Positions 37,751 through 50,919 of a stretch of 64,000 nt of DNA are shown here, piece by piece. The number at the start of each line of letters is the position of its first letter. Position 1 is the first letter of the stretch. The notes under the pieces are model-generated. The model was not told where the DNA came from. It was given only the letters and a program-made list of their open reading frames with translations, and ran no database searches. This DNA is from Lucifuga dentata (taxonomy: Eukaryota > Chordata > Actinopteri > Ophidiiformes > Bythitidae). The DNA lies in assembly GCA_014773175.1 (NCBI GenBank), contig VXCM01000763.1:1-64000 (forward strand), in the 5' to 3' direction. The translations under genes were made by a program, and so were the position numbers.

Positions 37751-40700
37751 TCATTCGTTGTGAGATGTGTAGGTCGTAACCGAGGCGGCGATCTGACTTT
37801 TGATGTTTTGCCTCTTGCCGTTGACAATGAGGAGCAGAGGAGAGTCCACTCGTATACTTCTGAAATCAAAAGACTGTTGGGGAGAGAGAGAGAGAGAGAG
37901 AGAATGTAAAAATCCGAAATTCTGAACTGGACCTACATGTAGATTATGGGAAACCTGTATGCCTTAAAGGACCATACCATCCATTTTTTGAGCCTATATA
38001 TTGAATTTTCATACATACTGACAGTCATTTCCCAAAGGATAAAACTGTATTTCAGATTTCCTGATACTTTGCAAAACCTCTTAATCTTTCAAAATCAAAT
38101 ATTCAAGCGATACACCCACCTTAAAAATCAATGTTTCGCCTGCTAACAGTTACGCAGCCTCATGAAGTCAGGGTCCTTTACATTTTTCGATAAACGCAGG
38201 TCTTCTTTTGGGACTATATTCCCCCGTGGGAACATACATTCACTCCAAGCTTTTTATTGCGCTTAAACACTAAAATTATGAAACTTCTAAAAACAAAAAA
38301 CCTGAATCCACGTCTTGGTTCACGATGATGGATTACCTATCCCAAGAACATTTCAAGTATCATCAAGTTGATTTTAATAGCGTACCAGAATGAACTAAAA
38401 CCAGTGGCAGTCTGGAAGGTAGGAAAAACATTTTTAATTCACCGTTCCAGTAGCATGCTCTGGGAAATGATTGTCAGTAATATTACATGTATGAAAATTG
38501 AATATATTAGGCTCAAACATGCAAAATGGCCGGTACAGTCCTTTCATTGGAATTTTACAATGTTTTCACAAATGTGGTGGTGAAACAGGATGTTGTGGCT
38601 GAACATGGGATGAGATTATTTAGAAGGGGCTGACAAAGAAGCCACTGGGATAGTAGCATCCTTAGGGAGCCAGAAGGAAATGGATGAGAAACTTTTTCCC
38701 GATGTTGTAACATTGAAGGATTCATAAACTAGGGAGATCTTAATCCTGTAGGCTACCTTTTTTTTTAAACAGACACTGACCTGATCTTTATGTGTTATAT
38801 TCTGCCGTTTGACCTGAGGCTCAGGAATGACTACAGTGTCTCCTATCAGCACGCCCCAACTGTCTGCTGTGTTGTACACCATCACTACTATGCACGTCTC
38901 CTCACTGTCCACCATGCCAAACGTACTGGGGGAAAAAAGAGAAAAGAGACATATTTAACACCTGTGATGACTTCAAGATGGTCTGATCTTACACTCCTGC
39001 TAATAACTGTATAGGTGTCACTCACAAAGCCATGCGACCTTCAGAGGCCAGGCTGAACACCACCTTCCCCAGGGCAGCCACCCCAGCATTAAGGCCATGC
39101 GTGAGGGAGGACAGGGTACGAGGCTCCAGACTCCCCATACGGCCTGAAGGGGAGCGGAACTGAGGTGAGGAGCAGGGACCCAATGCTGACGTGTTGAGGT
39201 TTGCAAGCATCATCCGTAACCGACGTGCCTTAACCTTCCCCTAAAGAGAGACGACACGCATGCAAAAGGTAAGGGGGCGAAATGAGGAACAGGGCTGCCA
39301 CCTTCTGGTGAAAAGCAAAACTTTCTAAAACTCCACAGCCTGCTTTCTCCTGCCTTGTTCTGTAGGAGCTCTGTGACTTTGCACAGGTACTGCAGCAGCT
39401 GCCTCTCTCTCTCTTGGGGATCCTCCCAGGTGGGATCGAGCGCCGCGGCTCGGCTGTAGCCGCCGAGCGCGCAGAAAAACATCTCCTCGTACTGGAACAA
39501 GGTGGCTCGGTTGAAATGCAGTTCCGGGTAACAAGAAGCGGCTCTTTCCACTTTCTCCTGCAAAGGAGAGGAGAGGTTTATGATATTAGTGCAAAAGTGC
39601 TGATTGGTTTTACTTTGAAAACCTGCCTGTTGTCCATGTCTTTGTGTGTACTCACACATTGCGCATAGGCACTTAGAGCCTGTTGGGACAACTCAGGATT
39701 CTGTCCGCTGGTGAAAAACAAGGACACATAGGCATTTCCCAGGATATCTGTAACAAAAAAACAAAAAAAAACAAAGAACATTTGAATGAATATGACATCA
39801 TATGCTCCTTCGCTTCCTAGGGATCACAGCTTTGACTCTACTCACACCAGGAGGTCCCATCCGACACATCCAGCTGCACGGCTTCCCGGGCCAAGTCCAG
39901 ACTCTCCTTCACTTGCTTGACCTGCGTGCTACCCTCCCCTGGCGGCAGCTGCCTCAGCACCATCGACAAGTTACGAAGAGACACTTTGTTCTTGCTCTAG
40001 AGGAAGATACATTAAGTTATTTGCAATTTTCATTCTAGACAGTTGACTCCATCTCGATATAAAAAAAACTGCCTTTTCTCTCATCTTGTACCTTCTGCAA
40101 TGCTCCAGTAAAGCACTTCTTGGCAGCTACAAGGTCTCCTTTTTTCCAGTACTGCTCCCCCAAGATGTTCCAGCCCTCCACCAGGCCCGGCTCCAGCTTC
40201 ACAGCCCGTGAAAGGCACTCCTCTGCTACGATGCTGAACCCTGGAGCTACATTAAGACACCTGCCCTTCTGCAGCAGAAAGTCTGCTTTGTGTTTAAAGC
40301 AGTCTGTGGGGAAAATCAGTGAACGCAGAGGTATTTTAGGAGGGTGGAGCTCTAATCGGCCACAAAAATTTGGCAAGCGCTAAAAGACAAAAGTGCTGTT
40401 GGGTAATTGCAACCCTCACCTTCTTTTTCCTGCAGCTTCTGCAGTGTCTTTTCCATCTCCTGCGCTACATCGGTCTGTTTCTTCCCAGCATCCTCCACGC
40501 TGTGAGTCTCAAAATAATTATCTCTGAAATTCTGAAGTTCATCCACAAGCTCCTGTGTTGGGCGGGCATGAGGAAGCATGGGTGGAGAAATGATGAAGGG
40601 TAGGAAAATATATTGAGCATTTTAAAAATAGATTTGACACTTCGGTTAGGAAACAGATCGAAAGCGTTTTGGTTGGCTGCAGCTTCACCTCTTATCTACA

Positions 40701-41301
40701 TTTTTCACAGCTAAATCCGCCTGTAAGTGCAATACTGAGTTGGTAGAAAACTGGGGAGACTATTTCTGAAAAGCTTAATGTTGTAGGCTTGTGGTTAATA
40801 ATAAACAGCAGTATAAAATTATCAGATACATACAACATTATATGTATTAATGCATCTTTGGTATCCATGCTTGGTGTATCGAGGTTTAAGGTAACCTCAC
40901 TGTCTGGTGACTCGGCAGGAACAGAGATGGATGCAAAGATTGATGAGAGCCAACAATCAGGCATATTATTTTAGCCAAATGAAAGAAATTAGTTTATTGT
41001 ACATTCAGACATGAGATGTGGCACTAATATACACAGGATGGAAAATACATTGTAAACACAAAAAGTTAACATTACAGCTGCTGCCAGTTGTTATAGTAAC
41101 GAGGCGTTTAGGAAACAAGCTACGAGACAATTAATGTACGACTCTGACCGCATGATACCAACAAAACACTGAAGCGGATATAACGAGGACATTAATATGA
41201 TAATGAGGATATATGTGTAATATTATAGGGTTGAATACCTTGAAAAGTTGCAGTTCATCTTTGTCTTCCACACACCCTCCACTCTTCTCCACTTCCGCCA
41301 T
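37751..41301 (-). CDS. ttc5: Tetratricopeptide repeat protein 5 (STRAP)
   Basis: Nine exons give 445 aa (human 440), from 5' to 3': 41301-41239, 40552-40420, 40303-40092, 39996-39846, 39747-39656, 39557-39354, 39240-39026, 38925-38781, 37873-37751. TTC5 is a p300/p53 cofactor that also reads nascent tubulin at the ribosome to trigger tubulin mRNA decay. Residues about 45-260 form TPR repeats ([39 protein letters not shown]). The C-terminal half is the OB-fold ([39 protein letters not shown]). Intron 6 (39241-39353) appears to start with GC rather than GT: exon 6 must end at QNK and exon 7 begin at GKVK in phase 0, and no GT fits. The start lies 542 bp from the mettl3 start on the opposite strand. 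Confidence 0.95.
37964..38545 (-). mobile_element. TTAA-type MITE, copy 1 (about 580 bp)
   Basis: Starts TTAAAGGACCATACC and ends with the inverse (GGTACAGTCCTTT), with about 60-bp inverted ends carrying TTTGAGCC/GGCTCAAAC. It lies in the last ttc5 intron. The same sequence recurs inverted at 51948 and 53081. No transposase frame. Confidence 0.75.
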
Positions 41302-41843
41302 CTTTATGTTAGAACAGCAGCTCGAGGAGCTGCAGCTGCAGGAGACCGAAAAACCGCAAAGTTACGATATGAATGTTAAATGTAATGCTTTAATGTCTTT
41401 ATGCTGGGAGAAAATAATCATTTTGACCAGCAAAGATGAATGCAACGGCGATCATTTAATAACGTGGAAACAGACTTTTAATTCCAGTGAGAGCGGAAGT
41501 TGGAGTAGTCCGTACACAAAGTAATTCCGGCTGATTTCTTCAACAAACACCTTCCTCAAAAACTACTCAGCTGAGAATCTTTAATAATTGCGTATTTGTG
41601 CCTAAAATACTATTTAGTTATAGGATAATGTAAAACTGGTAATTACTTTATTACTAACCCCAGGATTATCGATTCACATATCAGCCGGAAGCGTTCGTTC
41701 ATTGTCCTGGTCGGACATTGTTTAGCAGCGTACCATACATTCCCTGCTAATCTCAGGGTGGAAAGTATTGAACTTTTGTTTAACTTTAATACCGTCCAGT
41801 CTAGTTATTGTCGGTGTTTGTTTCCACGCGAATTCAGCTCACC
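41302..41843. promoter_or_regulatory. Shared bidirectional promoter of ttc5 and mettl3
   Basis: The two start codons face away from each other with only 542 bp between them. No TATA box is obvious on either side, as expected for broadly expressed genes. Sharing is inferred from spacing. Confidence 0.6.
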
Positions 41844-44800
41844 ATGTCGGACACATGGAGCAACATCCAGGCGCATAAGAAGCAGCTGGACTCTTTGCGG
41901 GAGAGGTTGCAGCGGCGGCGGAAAGACCCGGCACAGATGGCCGTGGGTAAGCGCTCCTATAGCAGCTCCAAAACTTCGCGATGTAGGGCTCCTACTAGAG
42001 ACTGTTGTTGCTAAGGTCATGGGAACAAGTGTGCCTAAAGTGAATACAGTCTTAGGGTTTCTAACACACACACACACACAGCAAACGAAACCTTGCCATC
42101 ATTTCAACATCAAACAGCCTAAAACCTGAACTTGAGTCTGCCTCTGCATCAGGACCACAACAGAAAGTATCAGAATACTGCTGCCAGACTATTGATTGCA
42201 AAAAAGATCATTATACATGATGATATTTGTCACAGCCTTGCTTGAAATGTGTCACTACAGCTCGTAGGATAAAGATGAGATGTGCTTTTGGAGAGATTTT
42301 GGAACCCTGTATGCATTATAAACACATGCTGATTAGTAAGTTATATTAGATTTAACTGGAGAGATGTGTAAAAATTACAACAAGGCTCCAAGTGAAAATT
42401 GTGGATTTGAAGGACAGTACTGAAATATCTATTTATAATGCATTTAGGACTCATTTTGAATTTCATTAAGCAACACTGAAATCATGGAAAACTCTTTTAA
42501 TCAAATGTCCAACTGAGTTTGGAAACTCTGACTGGGCAAGACATGTCTCACATAATAAGGCTTTGTGAGTTGCTTTCAGCTTAATCTGTCTCCTCTCGGT
42601 CAGATGGTGGAGGCAGCACAGACAGTGCCACAGCCAGGAGTGAAAGCCCTGCTCCATCACTCCAGTTCCCCTCACAGGAGGAGACAGAAAAACCCCCAGA
42701 CCCCGAACTGGAGAAGAGACTGCTGGCATATCTGTCTGATCTGAGTCTCTCGCTGCCAACAGACTCTCTCGCCATCACGAATGAACTCAACAGTGTGAGT
42801 TCATGCCTTCGTATTCAAAGAAATTCTTATGAATTCTGCTTGTGGCAAATAGTAGCATTGTCTTATTATAGAGGAGGTTTCTTGTCTGGTTTTTGATTTG
42901 GTTATCCTGACACCTTCATGCTTACTTTTCTGCTTTGTTTTTACTCTTATTTTAATCTCAGTCTGAAGCAGCTGTTGGTCATGGGTGCATCTATAGTCTG
43001 CTGCTAAAATTCTCGGCTCAGGAGCTCATCGAGGTCCGGCAGCCCACCCTGACCTCCTCTTCTGCCACTTCCTCCTCTACCTGCCCTTCCACAGTCGTCA
43101 TAGCGGTTGACCATACCAAACTGTGGGCTATGATTGGAACTGGGGCAGGAGCCCAAAGGAGTGGAGTCAAGAGAAAAGCAGAAGACCAAAGCCACCAGAA
43201 AAGAGCGCCAGGTTCCTCGCCGTCACTTCAGAGCTCTTCTTCTCCTCCACAATCTTCAACCACCTCTCTGACGCCGGCTTCCTCCTCACAGCTGGCCGGG
43301 CCGTTGGTGTCGGGGAGCGGGGTGGAGAAGAAGGGCAGGAGCAGCAAAAACCAGTCATCTCATCTTGACATGGAGATTGAAAGCCTGTTGAACCAACAGT
43401 CCACCAAGGAGCAACAGAGCAAGAAGGTATTTCCGTCGATCTTTACAGCCTCAGGAATTATTGTGATTAGTTAAATATTCAGTCTCTTTAGATGAAAACA
43501 TGGAGTGTGATGACTGATAGGTGTAAATGTTTTGGATGTAGGTAAGCAGAGAGATCCTGGAGCTGCTGAATGCCAGTACAGCCAAGGAGCAGTCCATTGT
43601 GGAAAAGTTTCGCTCCCGGGGCCGGGCTCAGGTCCAAGAGTTCTGCGACCATGGGACCAAAGAGGAGTGTGTACGTTCCGGCGACACGCCTCAGCCATGC
43701 ACCAAGTTACACTTCCGGTTAGTGTTCCATGCCCTACCCATTTAATTATTTTGTTCATATTTATCTCAATCCACATTAAGAAATCCAACCATCCAGGTCT
43801 GATTTTTAGAGATTTAGAGAGGGGATTCATTTTTGTATTGTGTGGCATTAAAGTGAATAAATGTAACTCCAACAGTGACTTTTTTTTTTTTTTTTCTCAG
43901 CCGCATCATCAACAAGCACACAGACGAAAGTCTGGGTGACTGCTCCTTCCTCAACACATGCTTCCACATGGACACCTGTAAATACGTCCACTATGAGATT
44001 GACAGCCCACCAGAGATCGAGGGTAGCCTGCTGGGACCTCAGGCGGGGACCACAGAGCTCGGCCTCCACGCAGAAGACACCGACAGCAACGTGGGCAAAC
44101 TGTTCCCTTCACAGGTGAGAAAGTCCAGAGGGATGGAGAAATAAGCTGGGGTCAGATGTCACATTCAATGGGACATCGTCGTCCTGGACAAGAAGGATTG
44201 AATGAAGTTGATATTGAATAGGAATAAAGCAAACAAACGTTGTCCTCTTGCTTCCAGTGGATCTGCTGTGATATTCGCTACTTGGACGTGTCCATCCTGG
44301 GTAAGTTTGCAGTGGTGATGGCTGACCCGCCGTGGGACATCCACATGGAGCTGCCCTACGGAACACTTACAGACGACGAGATGAGGAAACTCAACATCCC
44401 CATCCTTCAGGACGACGGTTTCCTCTTCCTGTGGGTCACCGGCAGGTAACTACAACAACCCGACTATGAAAAAGTTGGCGTCTCTGATTTCTGTGATCAT
44501 CCCACAGCAGGACGGTTCTAGATTTGCTCGGTTCAGTGGCCACAGATGTGTCCACGACTTCGTGTGTTACCGCATCTGTGCGTCAGTGAATTAAACACTA
44601 ATTTATCTCATCGTCGAGAGTCAAGACTACGTCTTCAGCTGTGATTTTTTTTTTAACTCTCTGGCAACTATATATAAAGTGCATGCATCGCAGGATCAAC
44701 AGGTAAAAAAAAAGGTATGATCTATGTATACCTTTATGAATTTTCTGTGTATATTTTCTGCCATCATTCCTACTTTTAGATAGGAAGGTTGTGCTGCCAT

Positions 44801-45982
44801 TTTTCAACTAATAAATGTTGTTTAAACAGTTTCAGCTAAATCATTAAAGTGAGTTAATCCCAGTAATAAGATGAACTTGTCTGATTTCTTAATATTAGCA
44901 AAAACAATATTTAGTCCATAATCACTCCGCACAGGATGAAGTAGCCAGCTGTTTATTTTTTAAGAGTCGGCAGGGTTCTGTTGCTCACATTCTTTATCAT
45001 CATCATCATCATCCACCCTCCTCTTTCTCACAGAGCCATGGAGTTGGGCAGAGAGTGTCTCAGTCTTTGGGGGTAAATGTCTCCTTCTCTCCTTAGAAGA
45101 CGACACTGTTTGCAGGATTCATCTCAATTTGATAGGATACCATTAGATTTCATTTCTCAATTATTTGAGGGTTTTTTTGCCCTGTCAATTTCCTCTTCTA
45201 GTTATGAACGCGTTGATGAAATCATTTGGGTAAAAACCAACCAGCTCCAGAGAATCATCCGCACTGGGAGAACAGGCCATTGGCTAAACCACGGGAAGGA
45301 GCACTGTCTGGTATGTTTGTCTACCATTGTGTGTCTTTTATTCTATTTTACATTTGAATCTGTCACGTGTATCCAAAACCAACAGATAAGAGCATTAGAT
45401 AAATATTCCGTATTTCTTTTCAGGTAGGTGTAAAGGGAAACCCTCAGGGATTCAACAGAGGTTTGGACTGCGACGTCATTGTGGCTGAGGTAAATGTCAA
45501 ACCTTCTGCATATGATTCCTATAGATTTGATTGTTTAATATGGTAAAGTGTTTTCATCCACCTATTTTATCTGTTCAACACTCTCCACGCTCTCTTGCAG
45601 GTTCGCTCCACGAGTCATAAACCGGACGAGATCTACGGAATGATCGAGCGACTCTCACCTGGCACCAGGAAAATCGAGCTGTTCGGTCGACCGCACAACG
45701 TCCAGCCCAACTGGTAACACGCCTGATCGTTTTAACTTAAAGGGCCATACAGGTGGTTCATGTTTTAGCCCAATAAATACTACCCGCATATGCATTACAT
45801 TACTGCCAACCATTTTCCAAAAATATAGTCTCTTTGTGTGTCTCTTCTCATTTGCTTCCTCTTCCAGGGTCACGCTCGGAAATCAGCTTGATGGCATTCA
45901 TCTTCTGGATCCTGAAGTCGTGGCTCGGTTTAAGAAGCGATATCCAGATGGCGTCATCTCCAAACCCAAGACCATGCAGTGA
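41844..45982 (+). CDS. mettl3: N6-adenosine-methyltransferase catalytic subunit METTL3
   Basis: Eleven exons give 592 aa (human 580): 41844-41946, 42604-42794, 42962-43426, 43542-43717, 43901-44114, 44258-44445, 45034-45072, 45202-45310, 45424-45489, 45601-45713, 45868-45982. METTL3 transfers a methyl group from SAM to adenosine N6 in mRNA, as a nuclear heterodimer with METTL14 bound by WTAP. The N-terminal helix [13 protein letters not shown] is the WTAP-binding leader. A Ser-rich nuclear-localisation region follows, with KRKAEDQSH. Two CCCH zinc fingers sit around residues 270-345 ([22 protein letters not shown]). The catalytic motif ADPPWDIH, the gate loop, and [13 protein letters not shown] are intact. 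The end DGVISKPK matches other vertebrates. AATAAA is at 46164-46169. All junctions are GT-AG and keep frame. Confidence 0.97.
45737..45826 (+). repeat. Truncated end of a TTAA-type MITE in mettl3 intron 10
   Basis: TTAAAGGGCCATAC followed by TTTTAGCCCAATAAATAC and CATTACTGCCAACCATTTTCC matches about 85 bp of one end of the dispersed family. The other end is missing. Confidence 0.65.
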
Positions 45983-46169
45983 TCTCGCAAGACTTCGCTG
46001 TAATCAATATAGACTGTTTTGTTTTTTCATTTATTTTTATATTGGTGAGCTAGTTTGAAAAAAAAAAAATCTGTAACAAACTGCATCGTCTGTTAGTGAG
46101 CAACAATTTCAAAATTTCTGTACATTGTGTAATTCAAACTGAAAAAACTTGACATTCACCATCAATAAA

Positions 46170-47345
46170 AACAGGAGACATTTTTGTAGAATTTTCTGTA
46201 TTATTGTGTGTTTGTTAGTAGATATACTGATGACGTAATATAGATGTTAATAGTTGATAATTAGTGTCAAAATATAAACAGAGTCAGATTTTAGGAGGTC
46301 TTTCACAGTCATTGCATTCATATCAGCTCATTTTAGACAAATACCAAATATACCCTGTCCACCCTCAAAATCTGCAGGTTAAGTTAATATGTTAATATAT
46401 ACAGTATCAAATATAATCAGAAGAACATTTTTGTTACAAAAATATTAAAGAAAAATAAGTCAAAGAGAGCTGAAGCCAAACAAGACTAATGAAATGCCTA
46501 ACAGAAATATTTATTTGTCTGCATCAAGTTGAGTAATGGAATACCTACAGGCAAATGATCAGCAAATTTGCATCTGTATGTTAATTATGGGCTTTCTGTT
46601 TCTTTATGTCAAAGTTCATTTAAAGGCTTTTTCACTGAAACAAGTTTTTTTTGTCCCTGTTTAGTCATGTTTTACTGTGTTAGTGTCCTGTGGGTTTGTT
46701 GCAAAGCATGATTAGAAGTTTATGTGGATAACTGAAATTATACAGCGTTGTAGTTATACAAAAATCTCATTACATTTAGGAATATGACTCAGTCTTGCAT
46801 TTTGATGATAACGTTTTGGTAAAATATTCCCTCACATTTTCATGATGTCTGGTTAACTCGCTCATTCTGCTTCATAAAAACAAAAAAAACAAAAAACTAA
46901 TTCCGATAGGTCTTCATCTACTCTGCAAATTCCCACAATTTTTCCAGCAAATTTTCCACAAAAGAAACAAAACTGGTAGAAAAAGAAATGAAAATGCACT
47001 TGTTGGTGTTAAAAGCTGTAAACAAGTCTCCAGGTCTGTCGCCAGTAACCTCAGGTCCATTAGCAATGTGGGTCCGCTATATGAACTCACAGCTCAGGAT
47101 TTACTTTCTGTCACACATAAAGGGAGCTTTTCAAAGACTGAAAAAAGTCTGTCTGTAGTCTGTCTTTTCCTCTTCATTTCCTCAGGACAGGAGTTCTTTG
47201 TGGGGCAGCCAGGCAAAGGCATTAAAATGCAAATGTGGGCTGTGGTACACACCTAAGATGAGACGCTTTAGCTCCCAGCTGAACAGCGACTGGATGAACA
47301 CTAAAACTTTGAATAAAGGAGTCCATCTTGGTCCTGGCGTCCTCT
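46170..47345. other. Gap between mettl3 and the 85-aa gene; probable 3'UTR of the latter
   Basis: AT-rich and without frames. A minus-strand AATAAA near 46509 could end the transcript of the gene at 47346-47701. Confidence 0.4.
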
Positions 47346-47701
47346 TCAGTAGGTGGCATCGACGGCGTTGATGTTACTGTCCAGCTGGTGTCTGAAAGAG
47401 AGCCTGGCCTTTGTGGAGAAGTAGATTTGGGAGCCCCGGCTTAGGCTTCCCGCCCCTTCACTGTCACTACCCCAGGATGTTGTGGAGGACAGGCGTGGCT
47501 TCATCTCTTCTATAGGTACTGAAAGATGGAGGGATAAAGGACAGACAAATTGAAAATCCCCACAGCTGATCTTCATTTGATTTTCTCGGGTATTGACAGG
47601 CTGTAGTTCCTCTCACCTGAAGCTGGGGGGCACTGTCTGCCCTTGCAGCGCTCTTTGCAGCGTCTGTAGAAGGGGAAACACTGAAGCATCTTCACGCCCA
47701 T
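47346..47701 (-). CDS. Uncharacterised 85-aa basic/Ser-rich protein
   Basis: Exons 47701-47617 and 47518-47346 join in phase 1 over a 98-bp GT-AG intron and give 85 aa. I do not recognise the family. The first 28 residues are Cys- and Arg/Lys-rich (MLQCFPFYRRCKERCKG), which could be a palmitoylated membrane-binding segment. The rest is Ser-rich and polar (TSWGSDSEGAGSLSRG) and ends NINAVDATY. No signal peptide or membrane span is evident. An acceptor CTTTCCACAG lies 11 bp before the ATG, so an upstream exon exists. A good donor (CTCCAG|GTGCGT) at 51371 on the same strand, behind a TATA-like CTATTTAAAG at 51588-51597, fits a non-coding first exon. The protein could be longer if an upstream coding exon was missed, because the frame stays open to the acceptor. 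Confidence 0.6.
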
Positions 47702-50013
47702 GATGGAGAAGTCTGTGGAAAGATGAAGAGGAAGTGAAGTTAGAGAGACGATAGAGAAATCATCAGAAGTGTGACCGAAACTCTGAACGCACTAACGCCT
47801 CCTCGTCTTTTCACAGTCTCACGTACGAGACAATTATGATCCAGCTCTTCAGAGACGCATTAATCTAATCTGACAGTATCAACCAAGCAGCCAATAAACT
47901 CCCATCATCCTCCACGTCAAATCCTGGAGTGGACATCAATGGCTACAGCAGAGAGATATTGATCCCAATCTGAGGATATGCAAACAGATTACACAGAGGT
48001 CGTCTAATCTGAGCAAATTATGACAGACAGAAGGATCTTCGTTTGTGTTTTTGCTCCTGTAAAATGTTTGTGTCTTGTCTCTACTTTAACTCCAACTGCT
48101 CTGCTTTGAGTGAGTTTTCATACGTTTGCACGGTCAAACAGGTTGAAATTTCTGGTTGGAAAGCCAGAAGCTGCTTTATCGTCTGTATCTTGTTTGACTC
48201 TGAAGCACCCATCCTAGATCTGGATCCAGATCGACTCACCAGACTTTTGATCTAAAGCCTGCACGTCCATGTTGGATGATCCAGTTCACCAAGCAAGCAA
48301 TTTCATAATTTTCCAAAGGATTGTTTTTCTATCTGTGGCATTTCTAAACGATAAGATAAACTTGAGGCTCTTTGCCAGTGCTGTGCTGTAATTGCTTCAA
48401 GCATAAGAAAAGATTATTTAAGTCTAATGAGGTTAGGAAATAGGCCAAGTGAAATGGAGCAGAGGGAGCTGACAGATTTTCTGTTGCATTTGTGTTTGGA
48501 GGTGAACGCAGAGTTTTTGTAGCATCTTGTGCAAGTTGTAGTTGAATTTTTAAAACATTAATATTCCACTTCATAAACTTTCACAAGCTTTTCCGTCATA
48601 AAACAGCTCTCAGGTCGCTTTACGATGACCTCAGAGATGATAAACTCTAATATGATGGGATAGGACAGTGTTATTCAGTGCGCACACCACTGTTCCCTCA
48701 GTACCTGGACTGTTTTTATTGAACTTTATTTCTAGAATGTCCCTTTAAAAGTCTTAATAACAGCATGAAAGCAGAATTACGCCATGCATCATTCATCCGG
48801 GTTTTAATCTTTGACATTAAATGCATCATTCATCCAAGGTTGTATCCCATTTCTTCAATACAATTTTTTTGACCTTTCATTGTAGCGCCCCCTTTGGCCA
48901 ATCAGAGCATTGTGTGTATGATGGAAAAACACAGCAGTGTGATAACACATTGAGCTCCATTGTTGTTTCATCACAGAGGGAAAGATTTGAGTATCTAATG
49001 TCAAGTAGTGACACGTGACCACAACATAAAGGAGTGCAGTGTTCAGCTTACTCGCCATGGTGAGGTAATTTCACGGAGATGCGCCAGCTCACACACAAAC
49101 ACACAGTCACACACCTGTAAGGACACTATGGCCAGGAGAGTCTTTCTTCTTTCTCCAGTTCCTTTCTGCTATCACGCTGTTTTTGTCACATAAATACACA
49201 CTTTGGACCAAAAAGTCTCTCCTCCGTTTCTTTTCCTGTCTTTCTTAACCTTCTGCCACTCCTCCTCTCTCTGTTTCACTCAGGTGTGGCTCTGAAATCC
49301 AATCCCATTTACACCCACAGTGAATCCATTATGATTAGGGCCGTTTAGAGGTTTCGCTTTGGAGATGAGAACCCACAGTGGAGCGCAGAGCAAAGGAAAA
49401 AGCAAGAAAACAATCAGATCATCCTGCTCTTTTTTAAAGACTAAGTTGAAAAAATAAATAAATCAGTTTCAAATAAAATTGCTTAACAAATAGAAATTTA
49501 AAATAATCTATAAAATAAAAAAAATAGTAACACAAAAACCAGTCTATCAATGGGAATGGAGAGAATTGTGGGAAGAAAGTAAAGTCATGACAATACAAAC
49601 TCCGCATCTTTCTACAACTAACGTCATTGCAAACCACTTACAGAGAGATTAGAATTTCTTTGTGTATTAACAACTGTTGTGACACACACGCACACACACA
49701 CACATAATGTTCAGGGCCTGGTCAGTGGTGTGGAATCTTGGGCCCAGTTCATTATTGGTCTGGCAGCACACACCACCAGCCTTAGAGCCTGGGAAGAGGA
49801 AAAACAACCCAGATGGCTGGCGCGCGCACACACACACATGCACACACAAATCCACAGACAAACAACTGAGAAAGCACAGTACCCATATTGACCACAGAGA
49901 GGAGGATGAAGGGGGGAGATGGGAACAGGAAAAGCAGAGAAACAACAAAGAAAAGAAGGAAGATTTAGGATGGCAAAAAAAAAAGAAGATGAAGTGAGAA
50001 ATACAGGAAGAAA

Positions 50014-50059
<46 letters not shown>

Positions 50060-50876
50060 TGAAATCAGGGGTCATTCTGGTCTAAACCTGTGACTCTGAC
50101 TCTGCAGCAGCTGATGTAGGTGCAGCTTAAATAATGCTGTTACACTCATTCAGTCGCTGCACTCATCCACTAGAATTGTGCAATCCCTCTAGAAAAACAC
50201 AACAACCGTAGATCTTTCTCCTGGCTTTGACATGTCAGATGTCACACACTGTCATAATTTTGGGTGCATGCTTGTGCGTGTATGTGTGTCTTCCAGGGAA
50301 AGAGAGTGGGATGACTGAGAGTTGACCTGCTTCAACAAGGGTTCACGTGCATGCCGAGCACGATCGCCTCATATCTCCATTTCGACATCAGCGTTCAAAC
50401 GTCTCTCTCATTGATCCTTCCTCTGTTTGTGTTTTATACGCAGCGTTCAAGTGCGTATACTGCTTACAGTAACACGATTACAGCCTTTCACCTTAACTCC
50501 CCTTTCTGTGCAGTCCTGGGCTCTGGCAGCTCAGTAAGGAGGCCTCACCCAGGCTGGATGACACACACACACACCAACACACTAACACACACACACACAC
50601 TCCTGTAAGTATCCATTAATAGCAGCCTAAAATCCTCTCTCATTCATGCTCATCAGTGAGTTGCAGCTCTAATGTAACAAGTGAATGATCCAGCAATGTT
50701 GCAAATTTGCAAGTTTTGAACAACATATTTCATATATTTTCATATCAGTTTGAATGTGTAAGTTGTTTGTGCACGAGCAGGAGGTCTCGGCGCGCGTGCA
50801 CGAGGAAGATTGAATGAAAACAAAAGATGTTCCAGATAGTCTAATCAGGCTGAGCCGTAATCTGCAGCCCCCCCCA

Positions 50877-50919
<43 letters not shown>

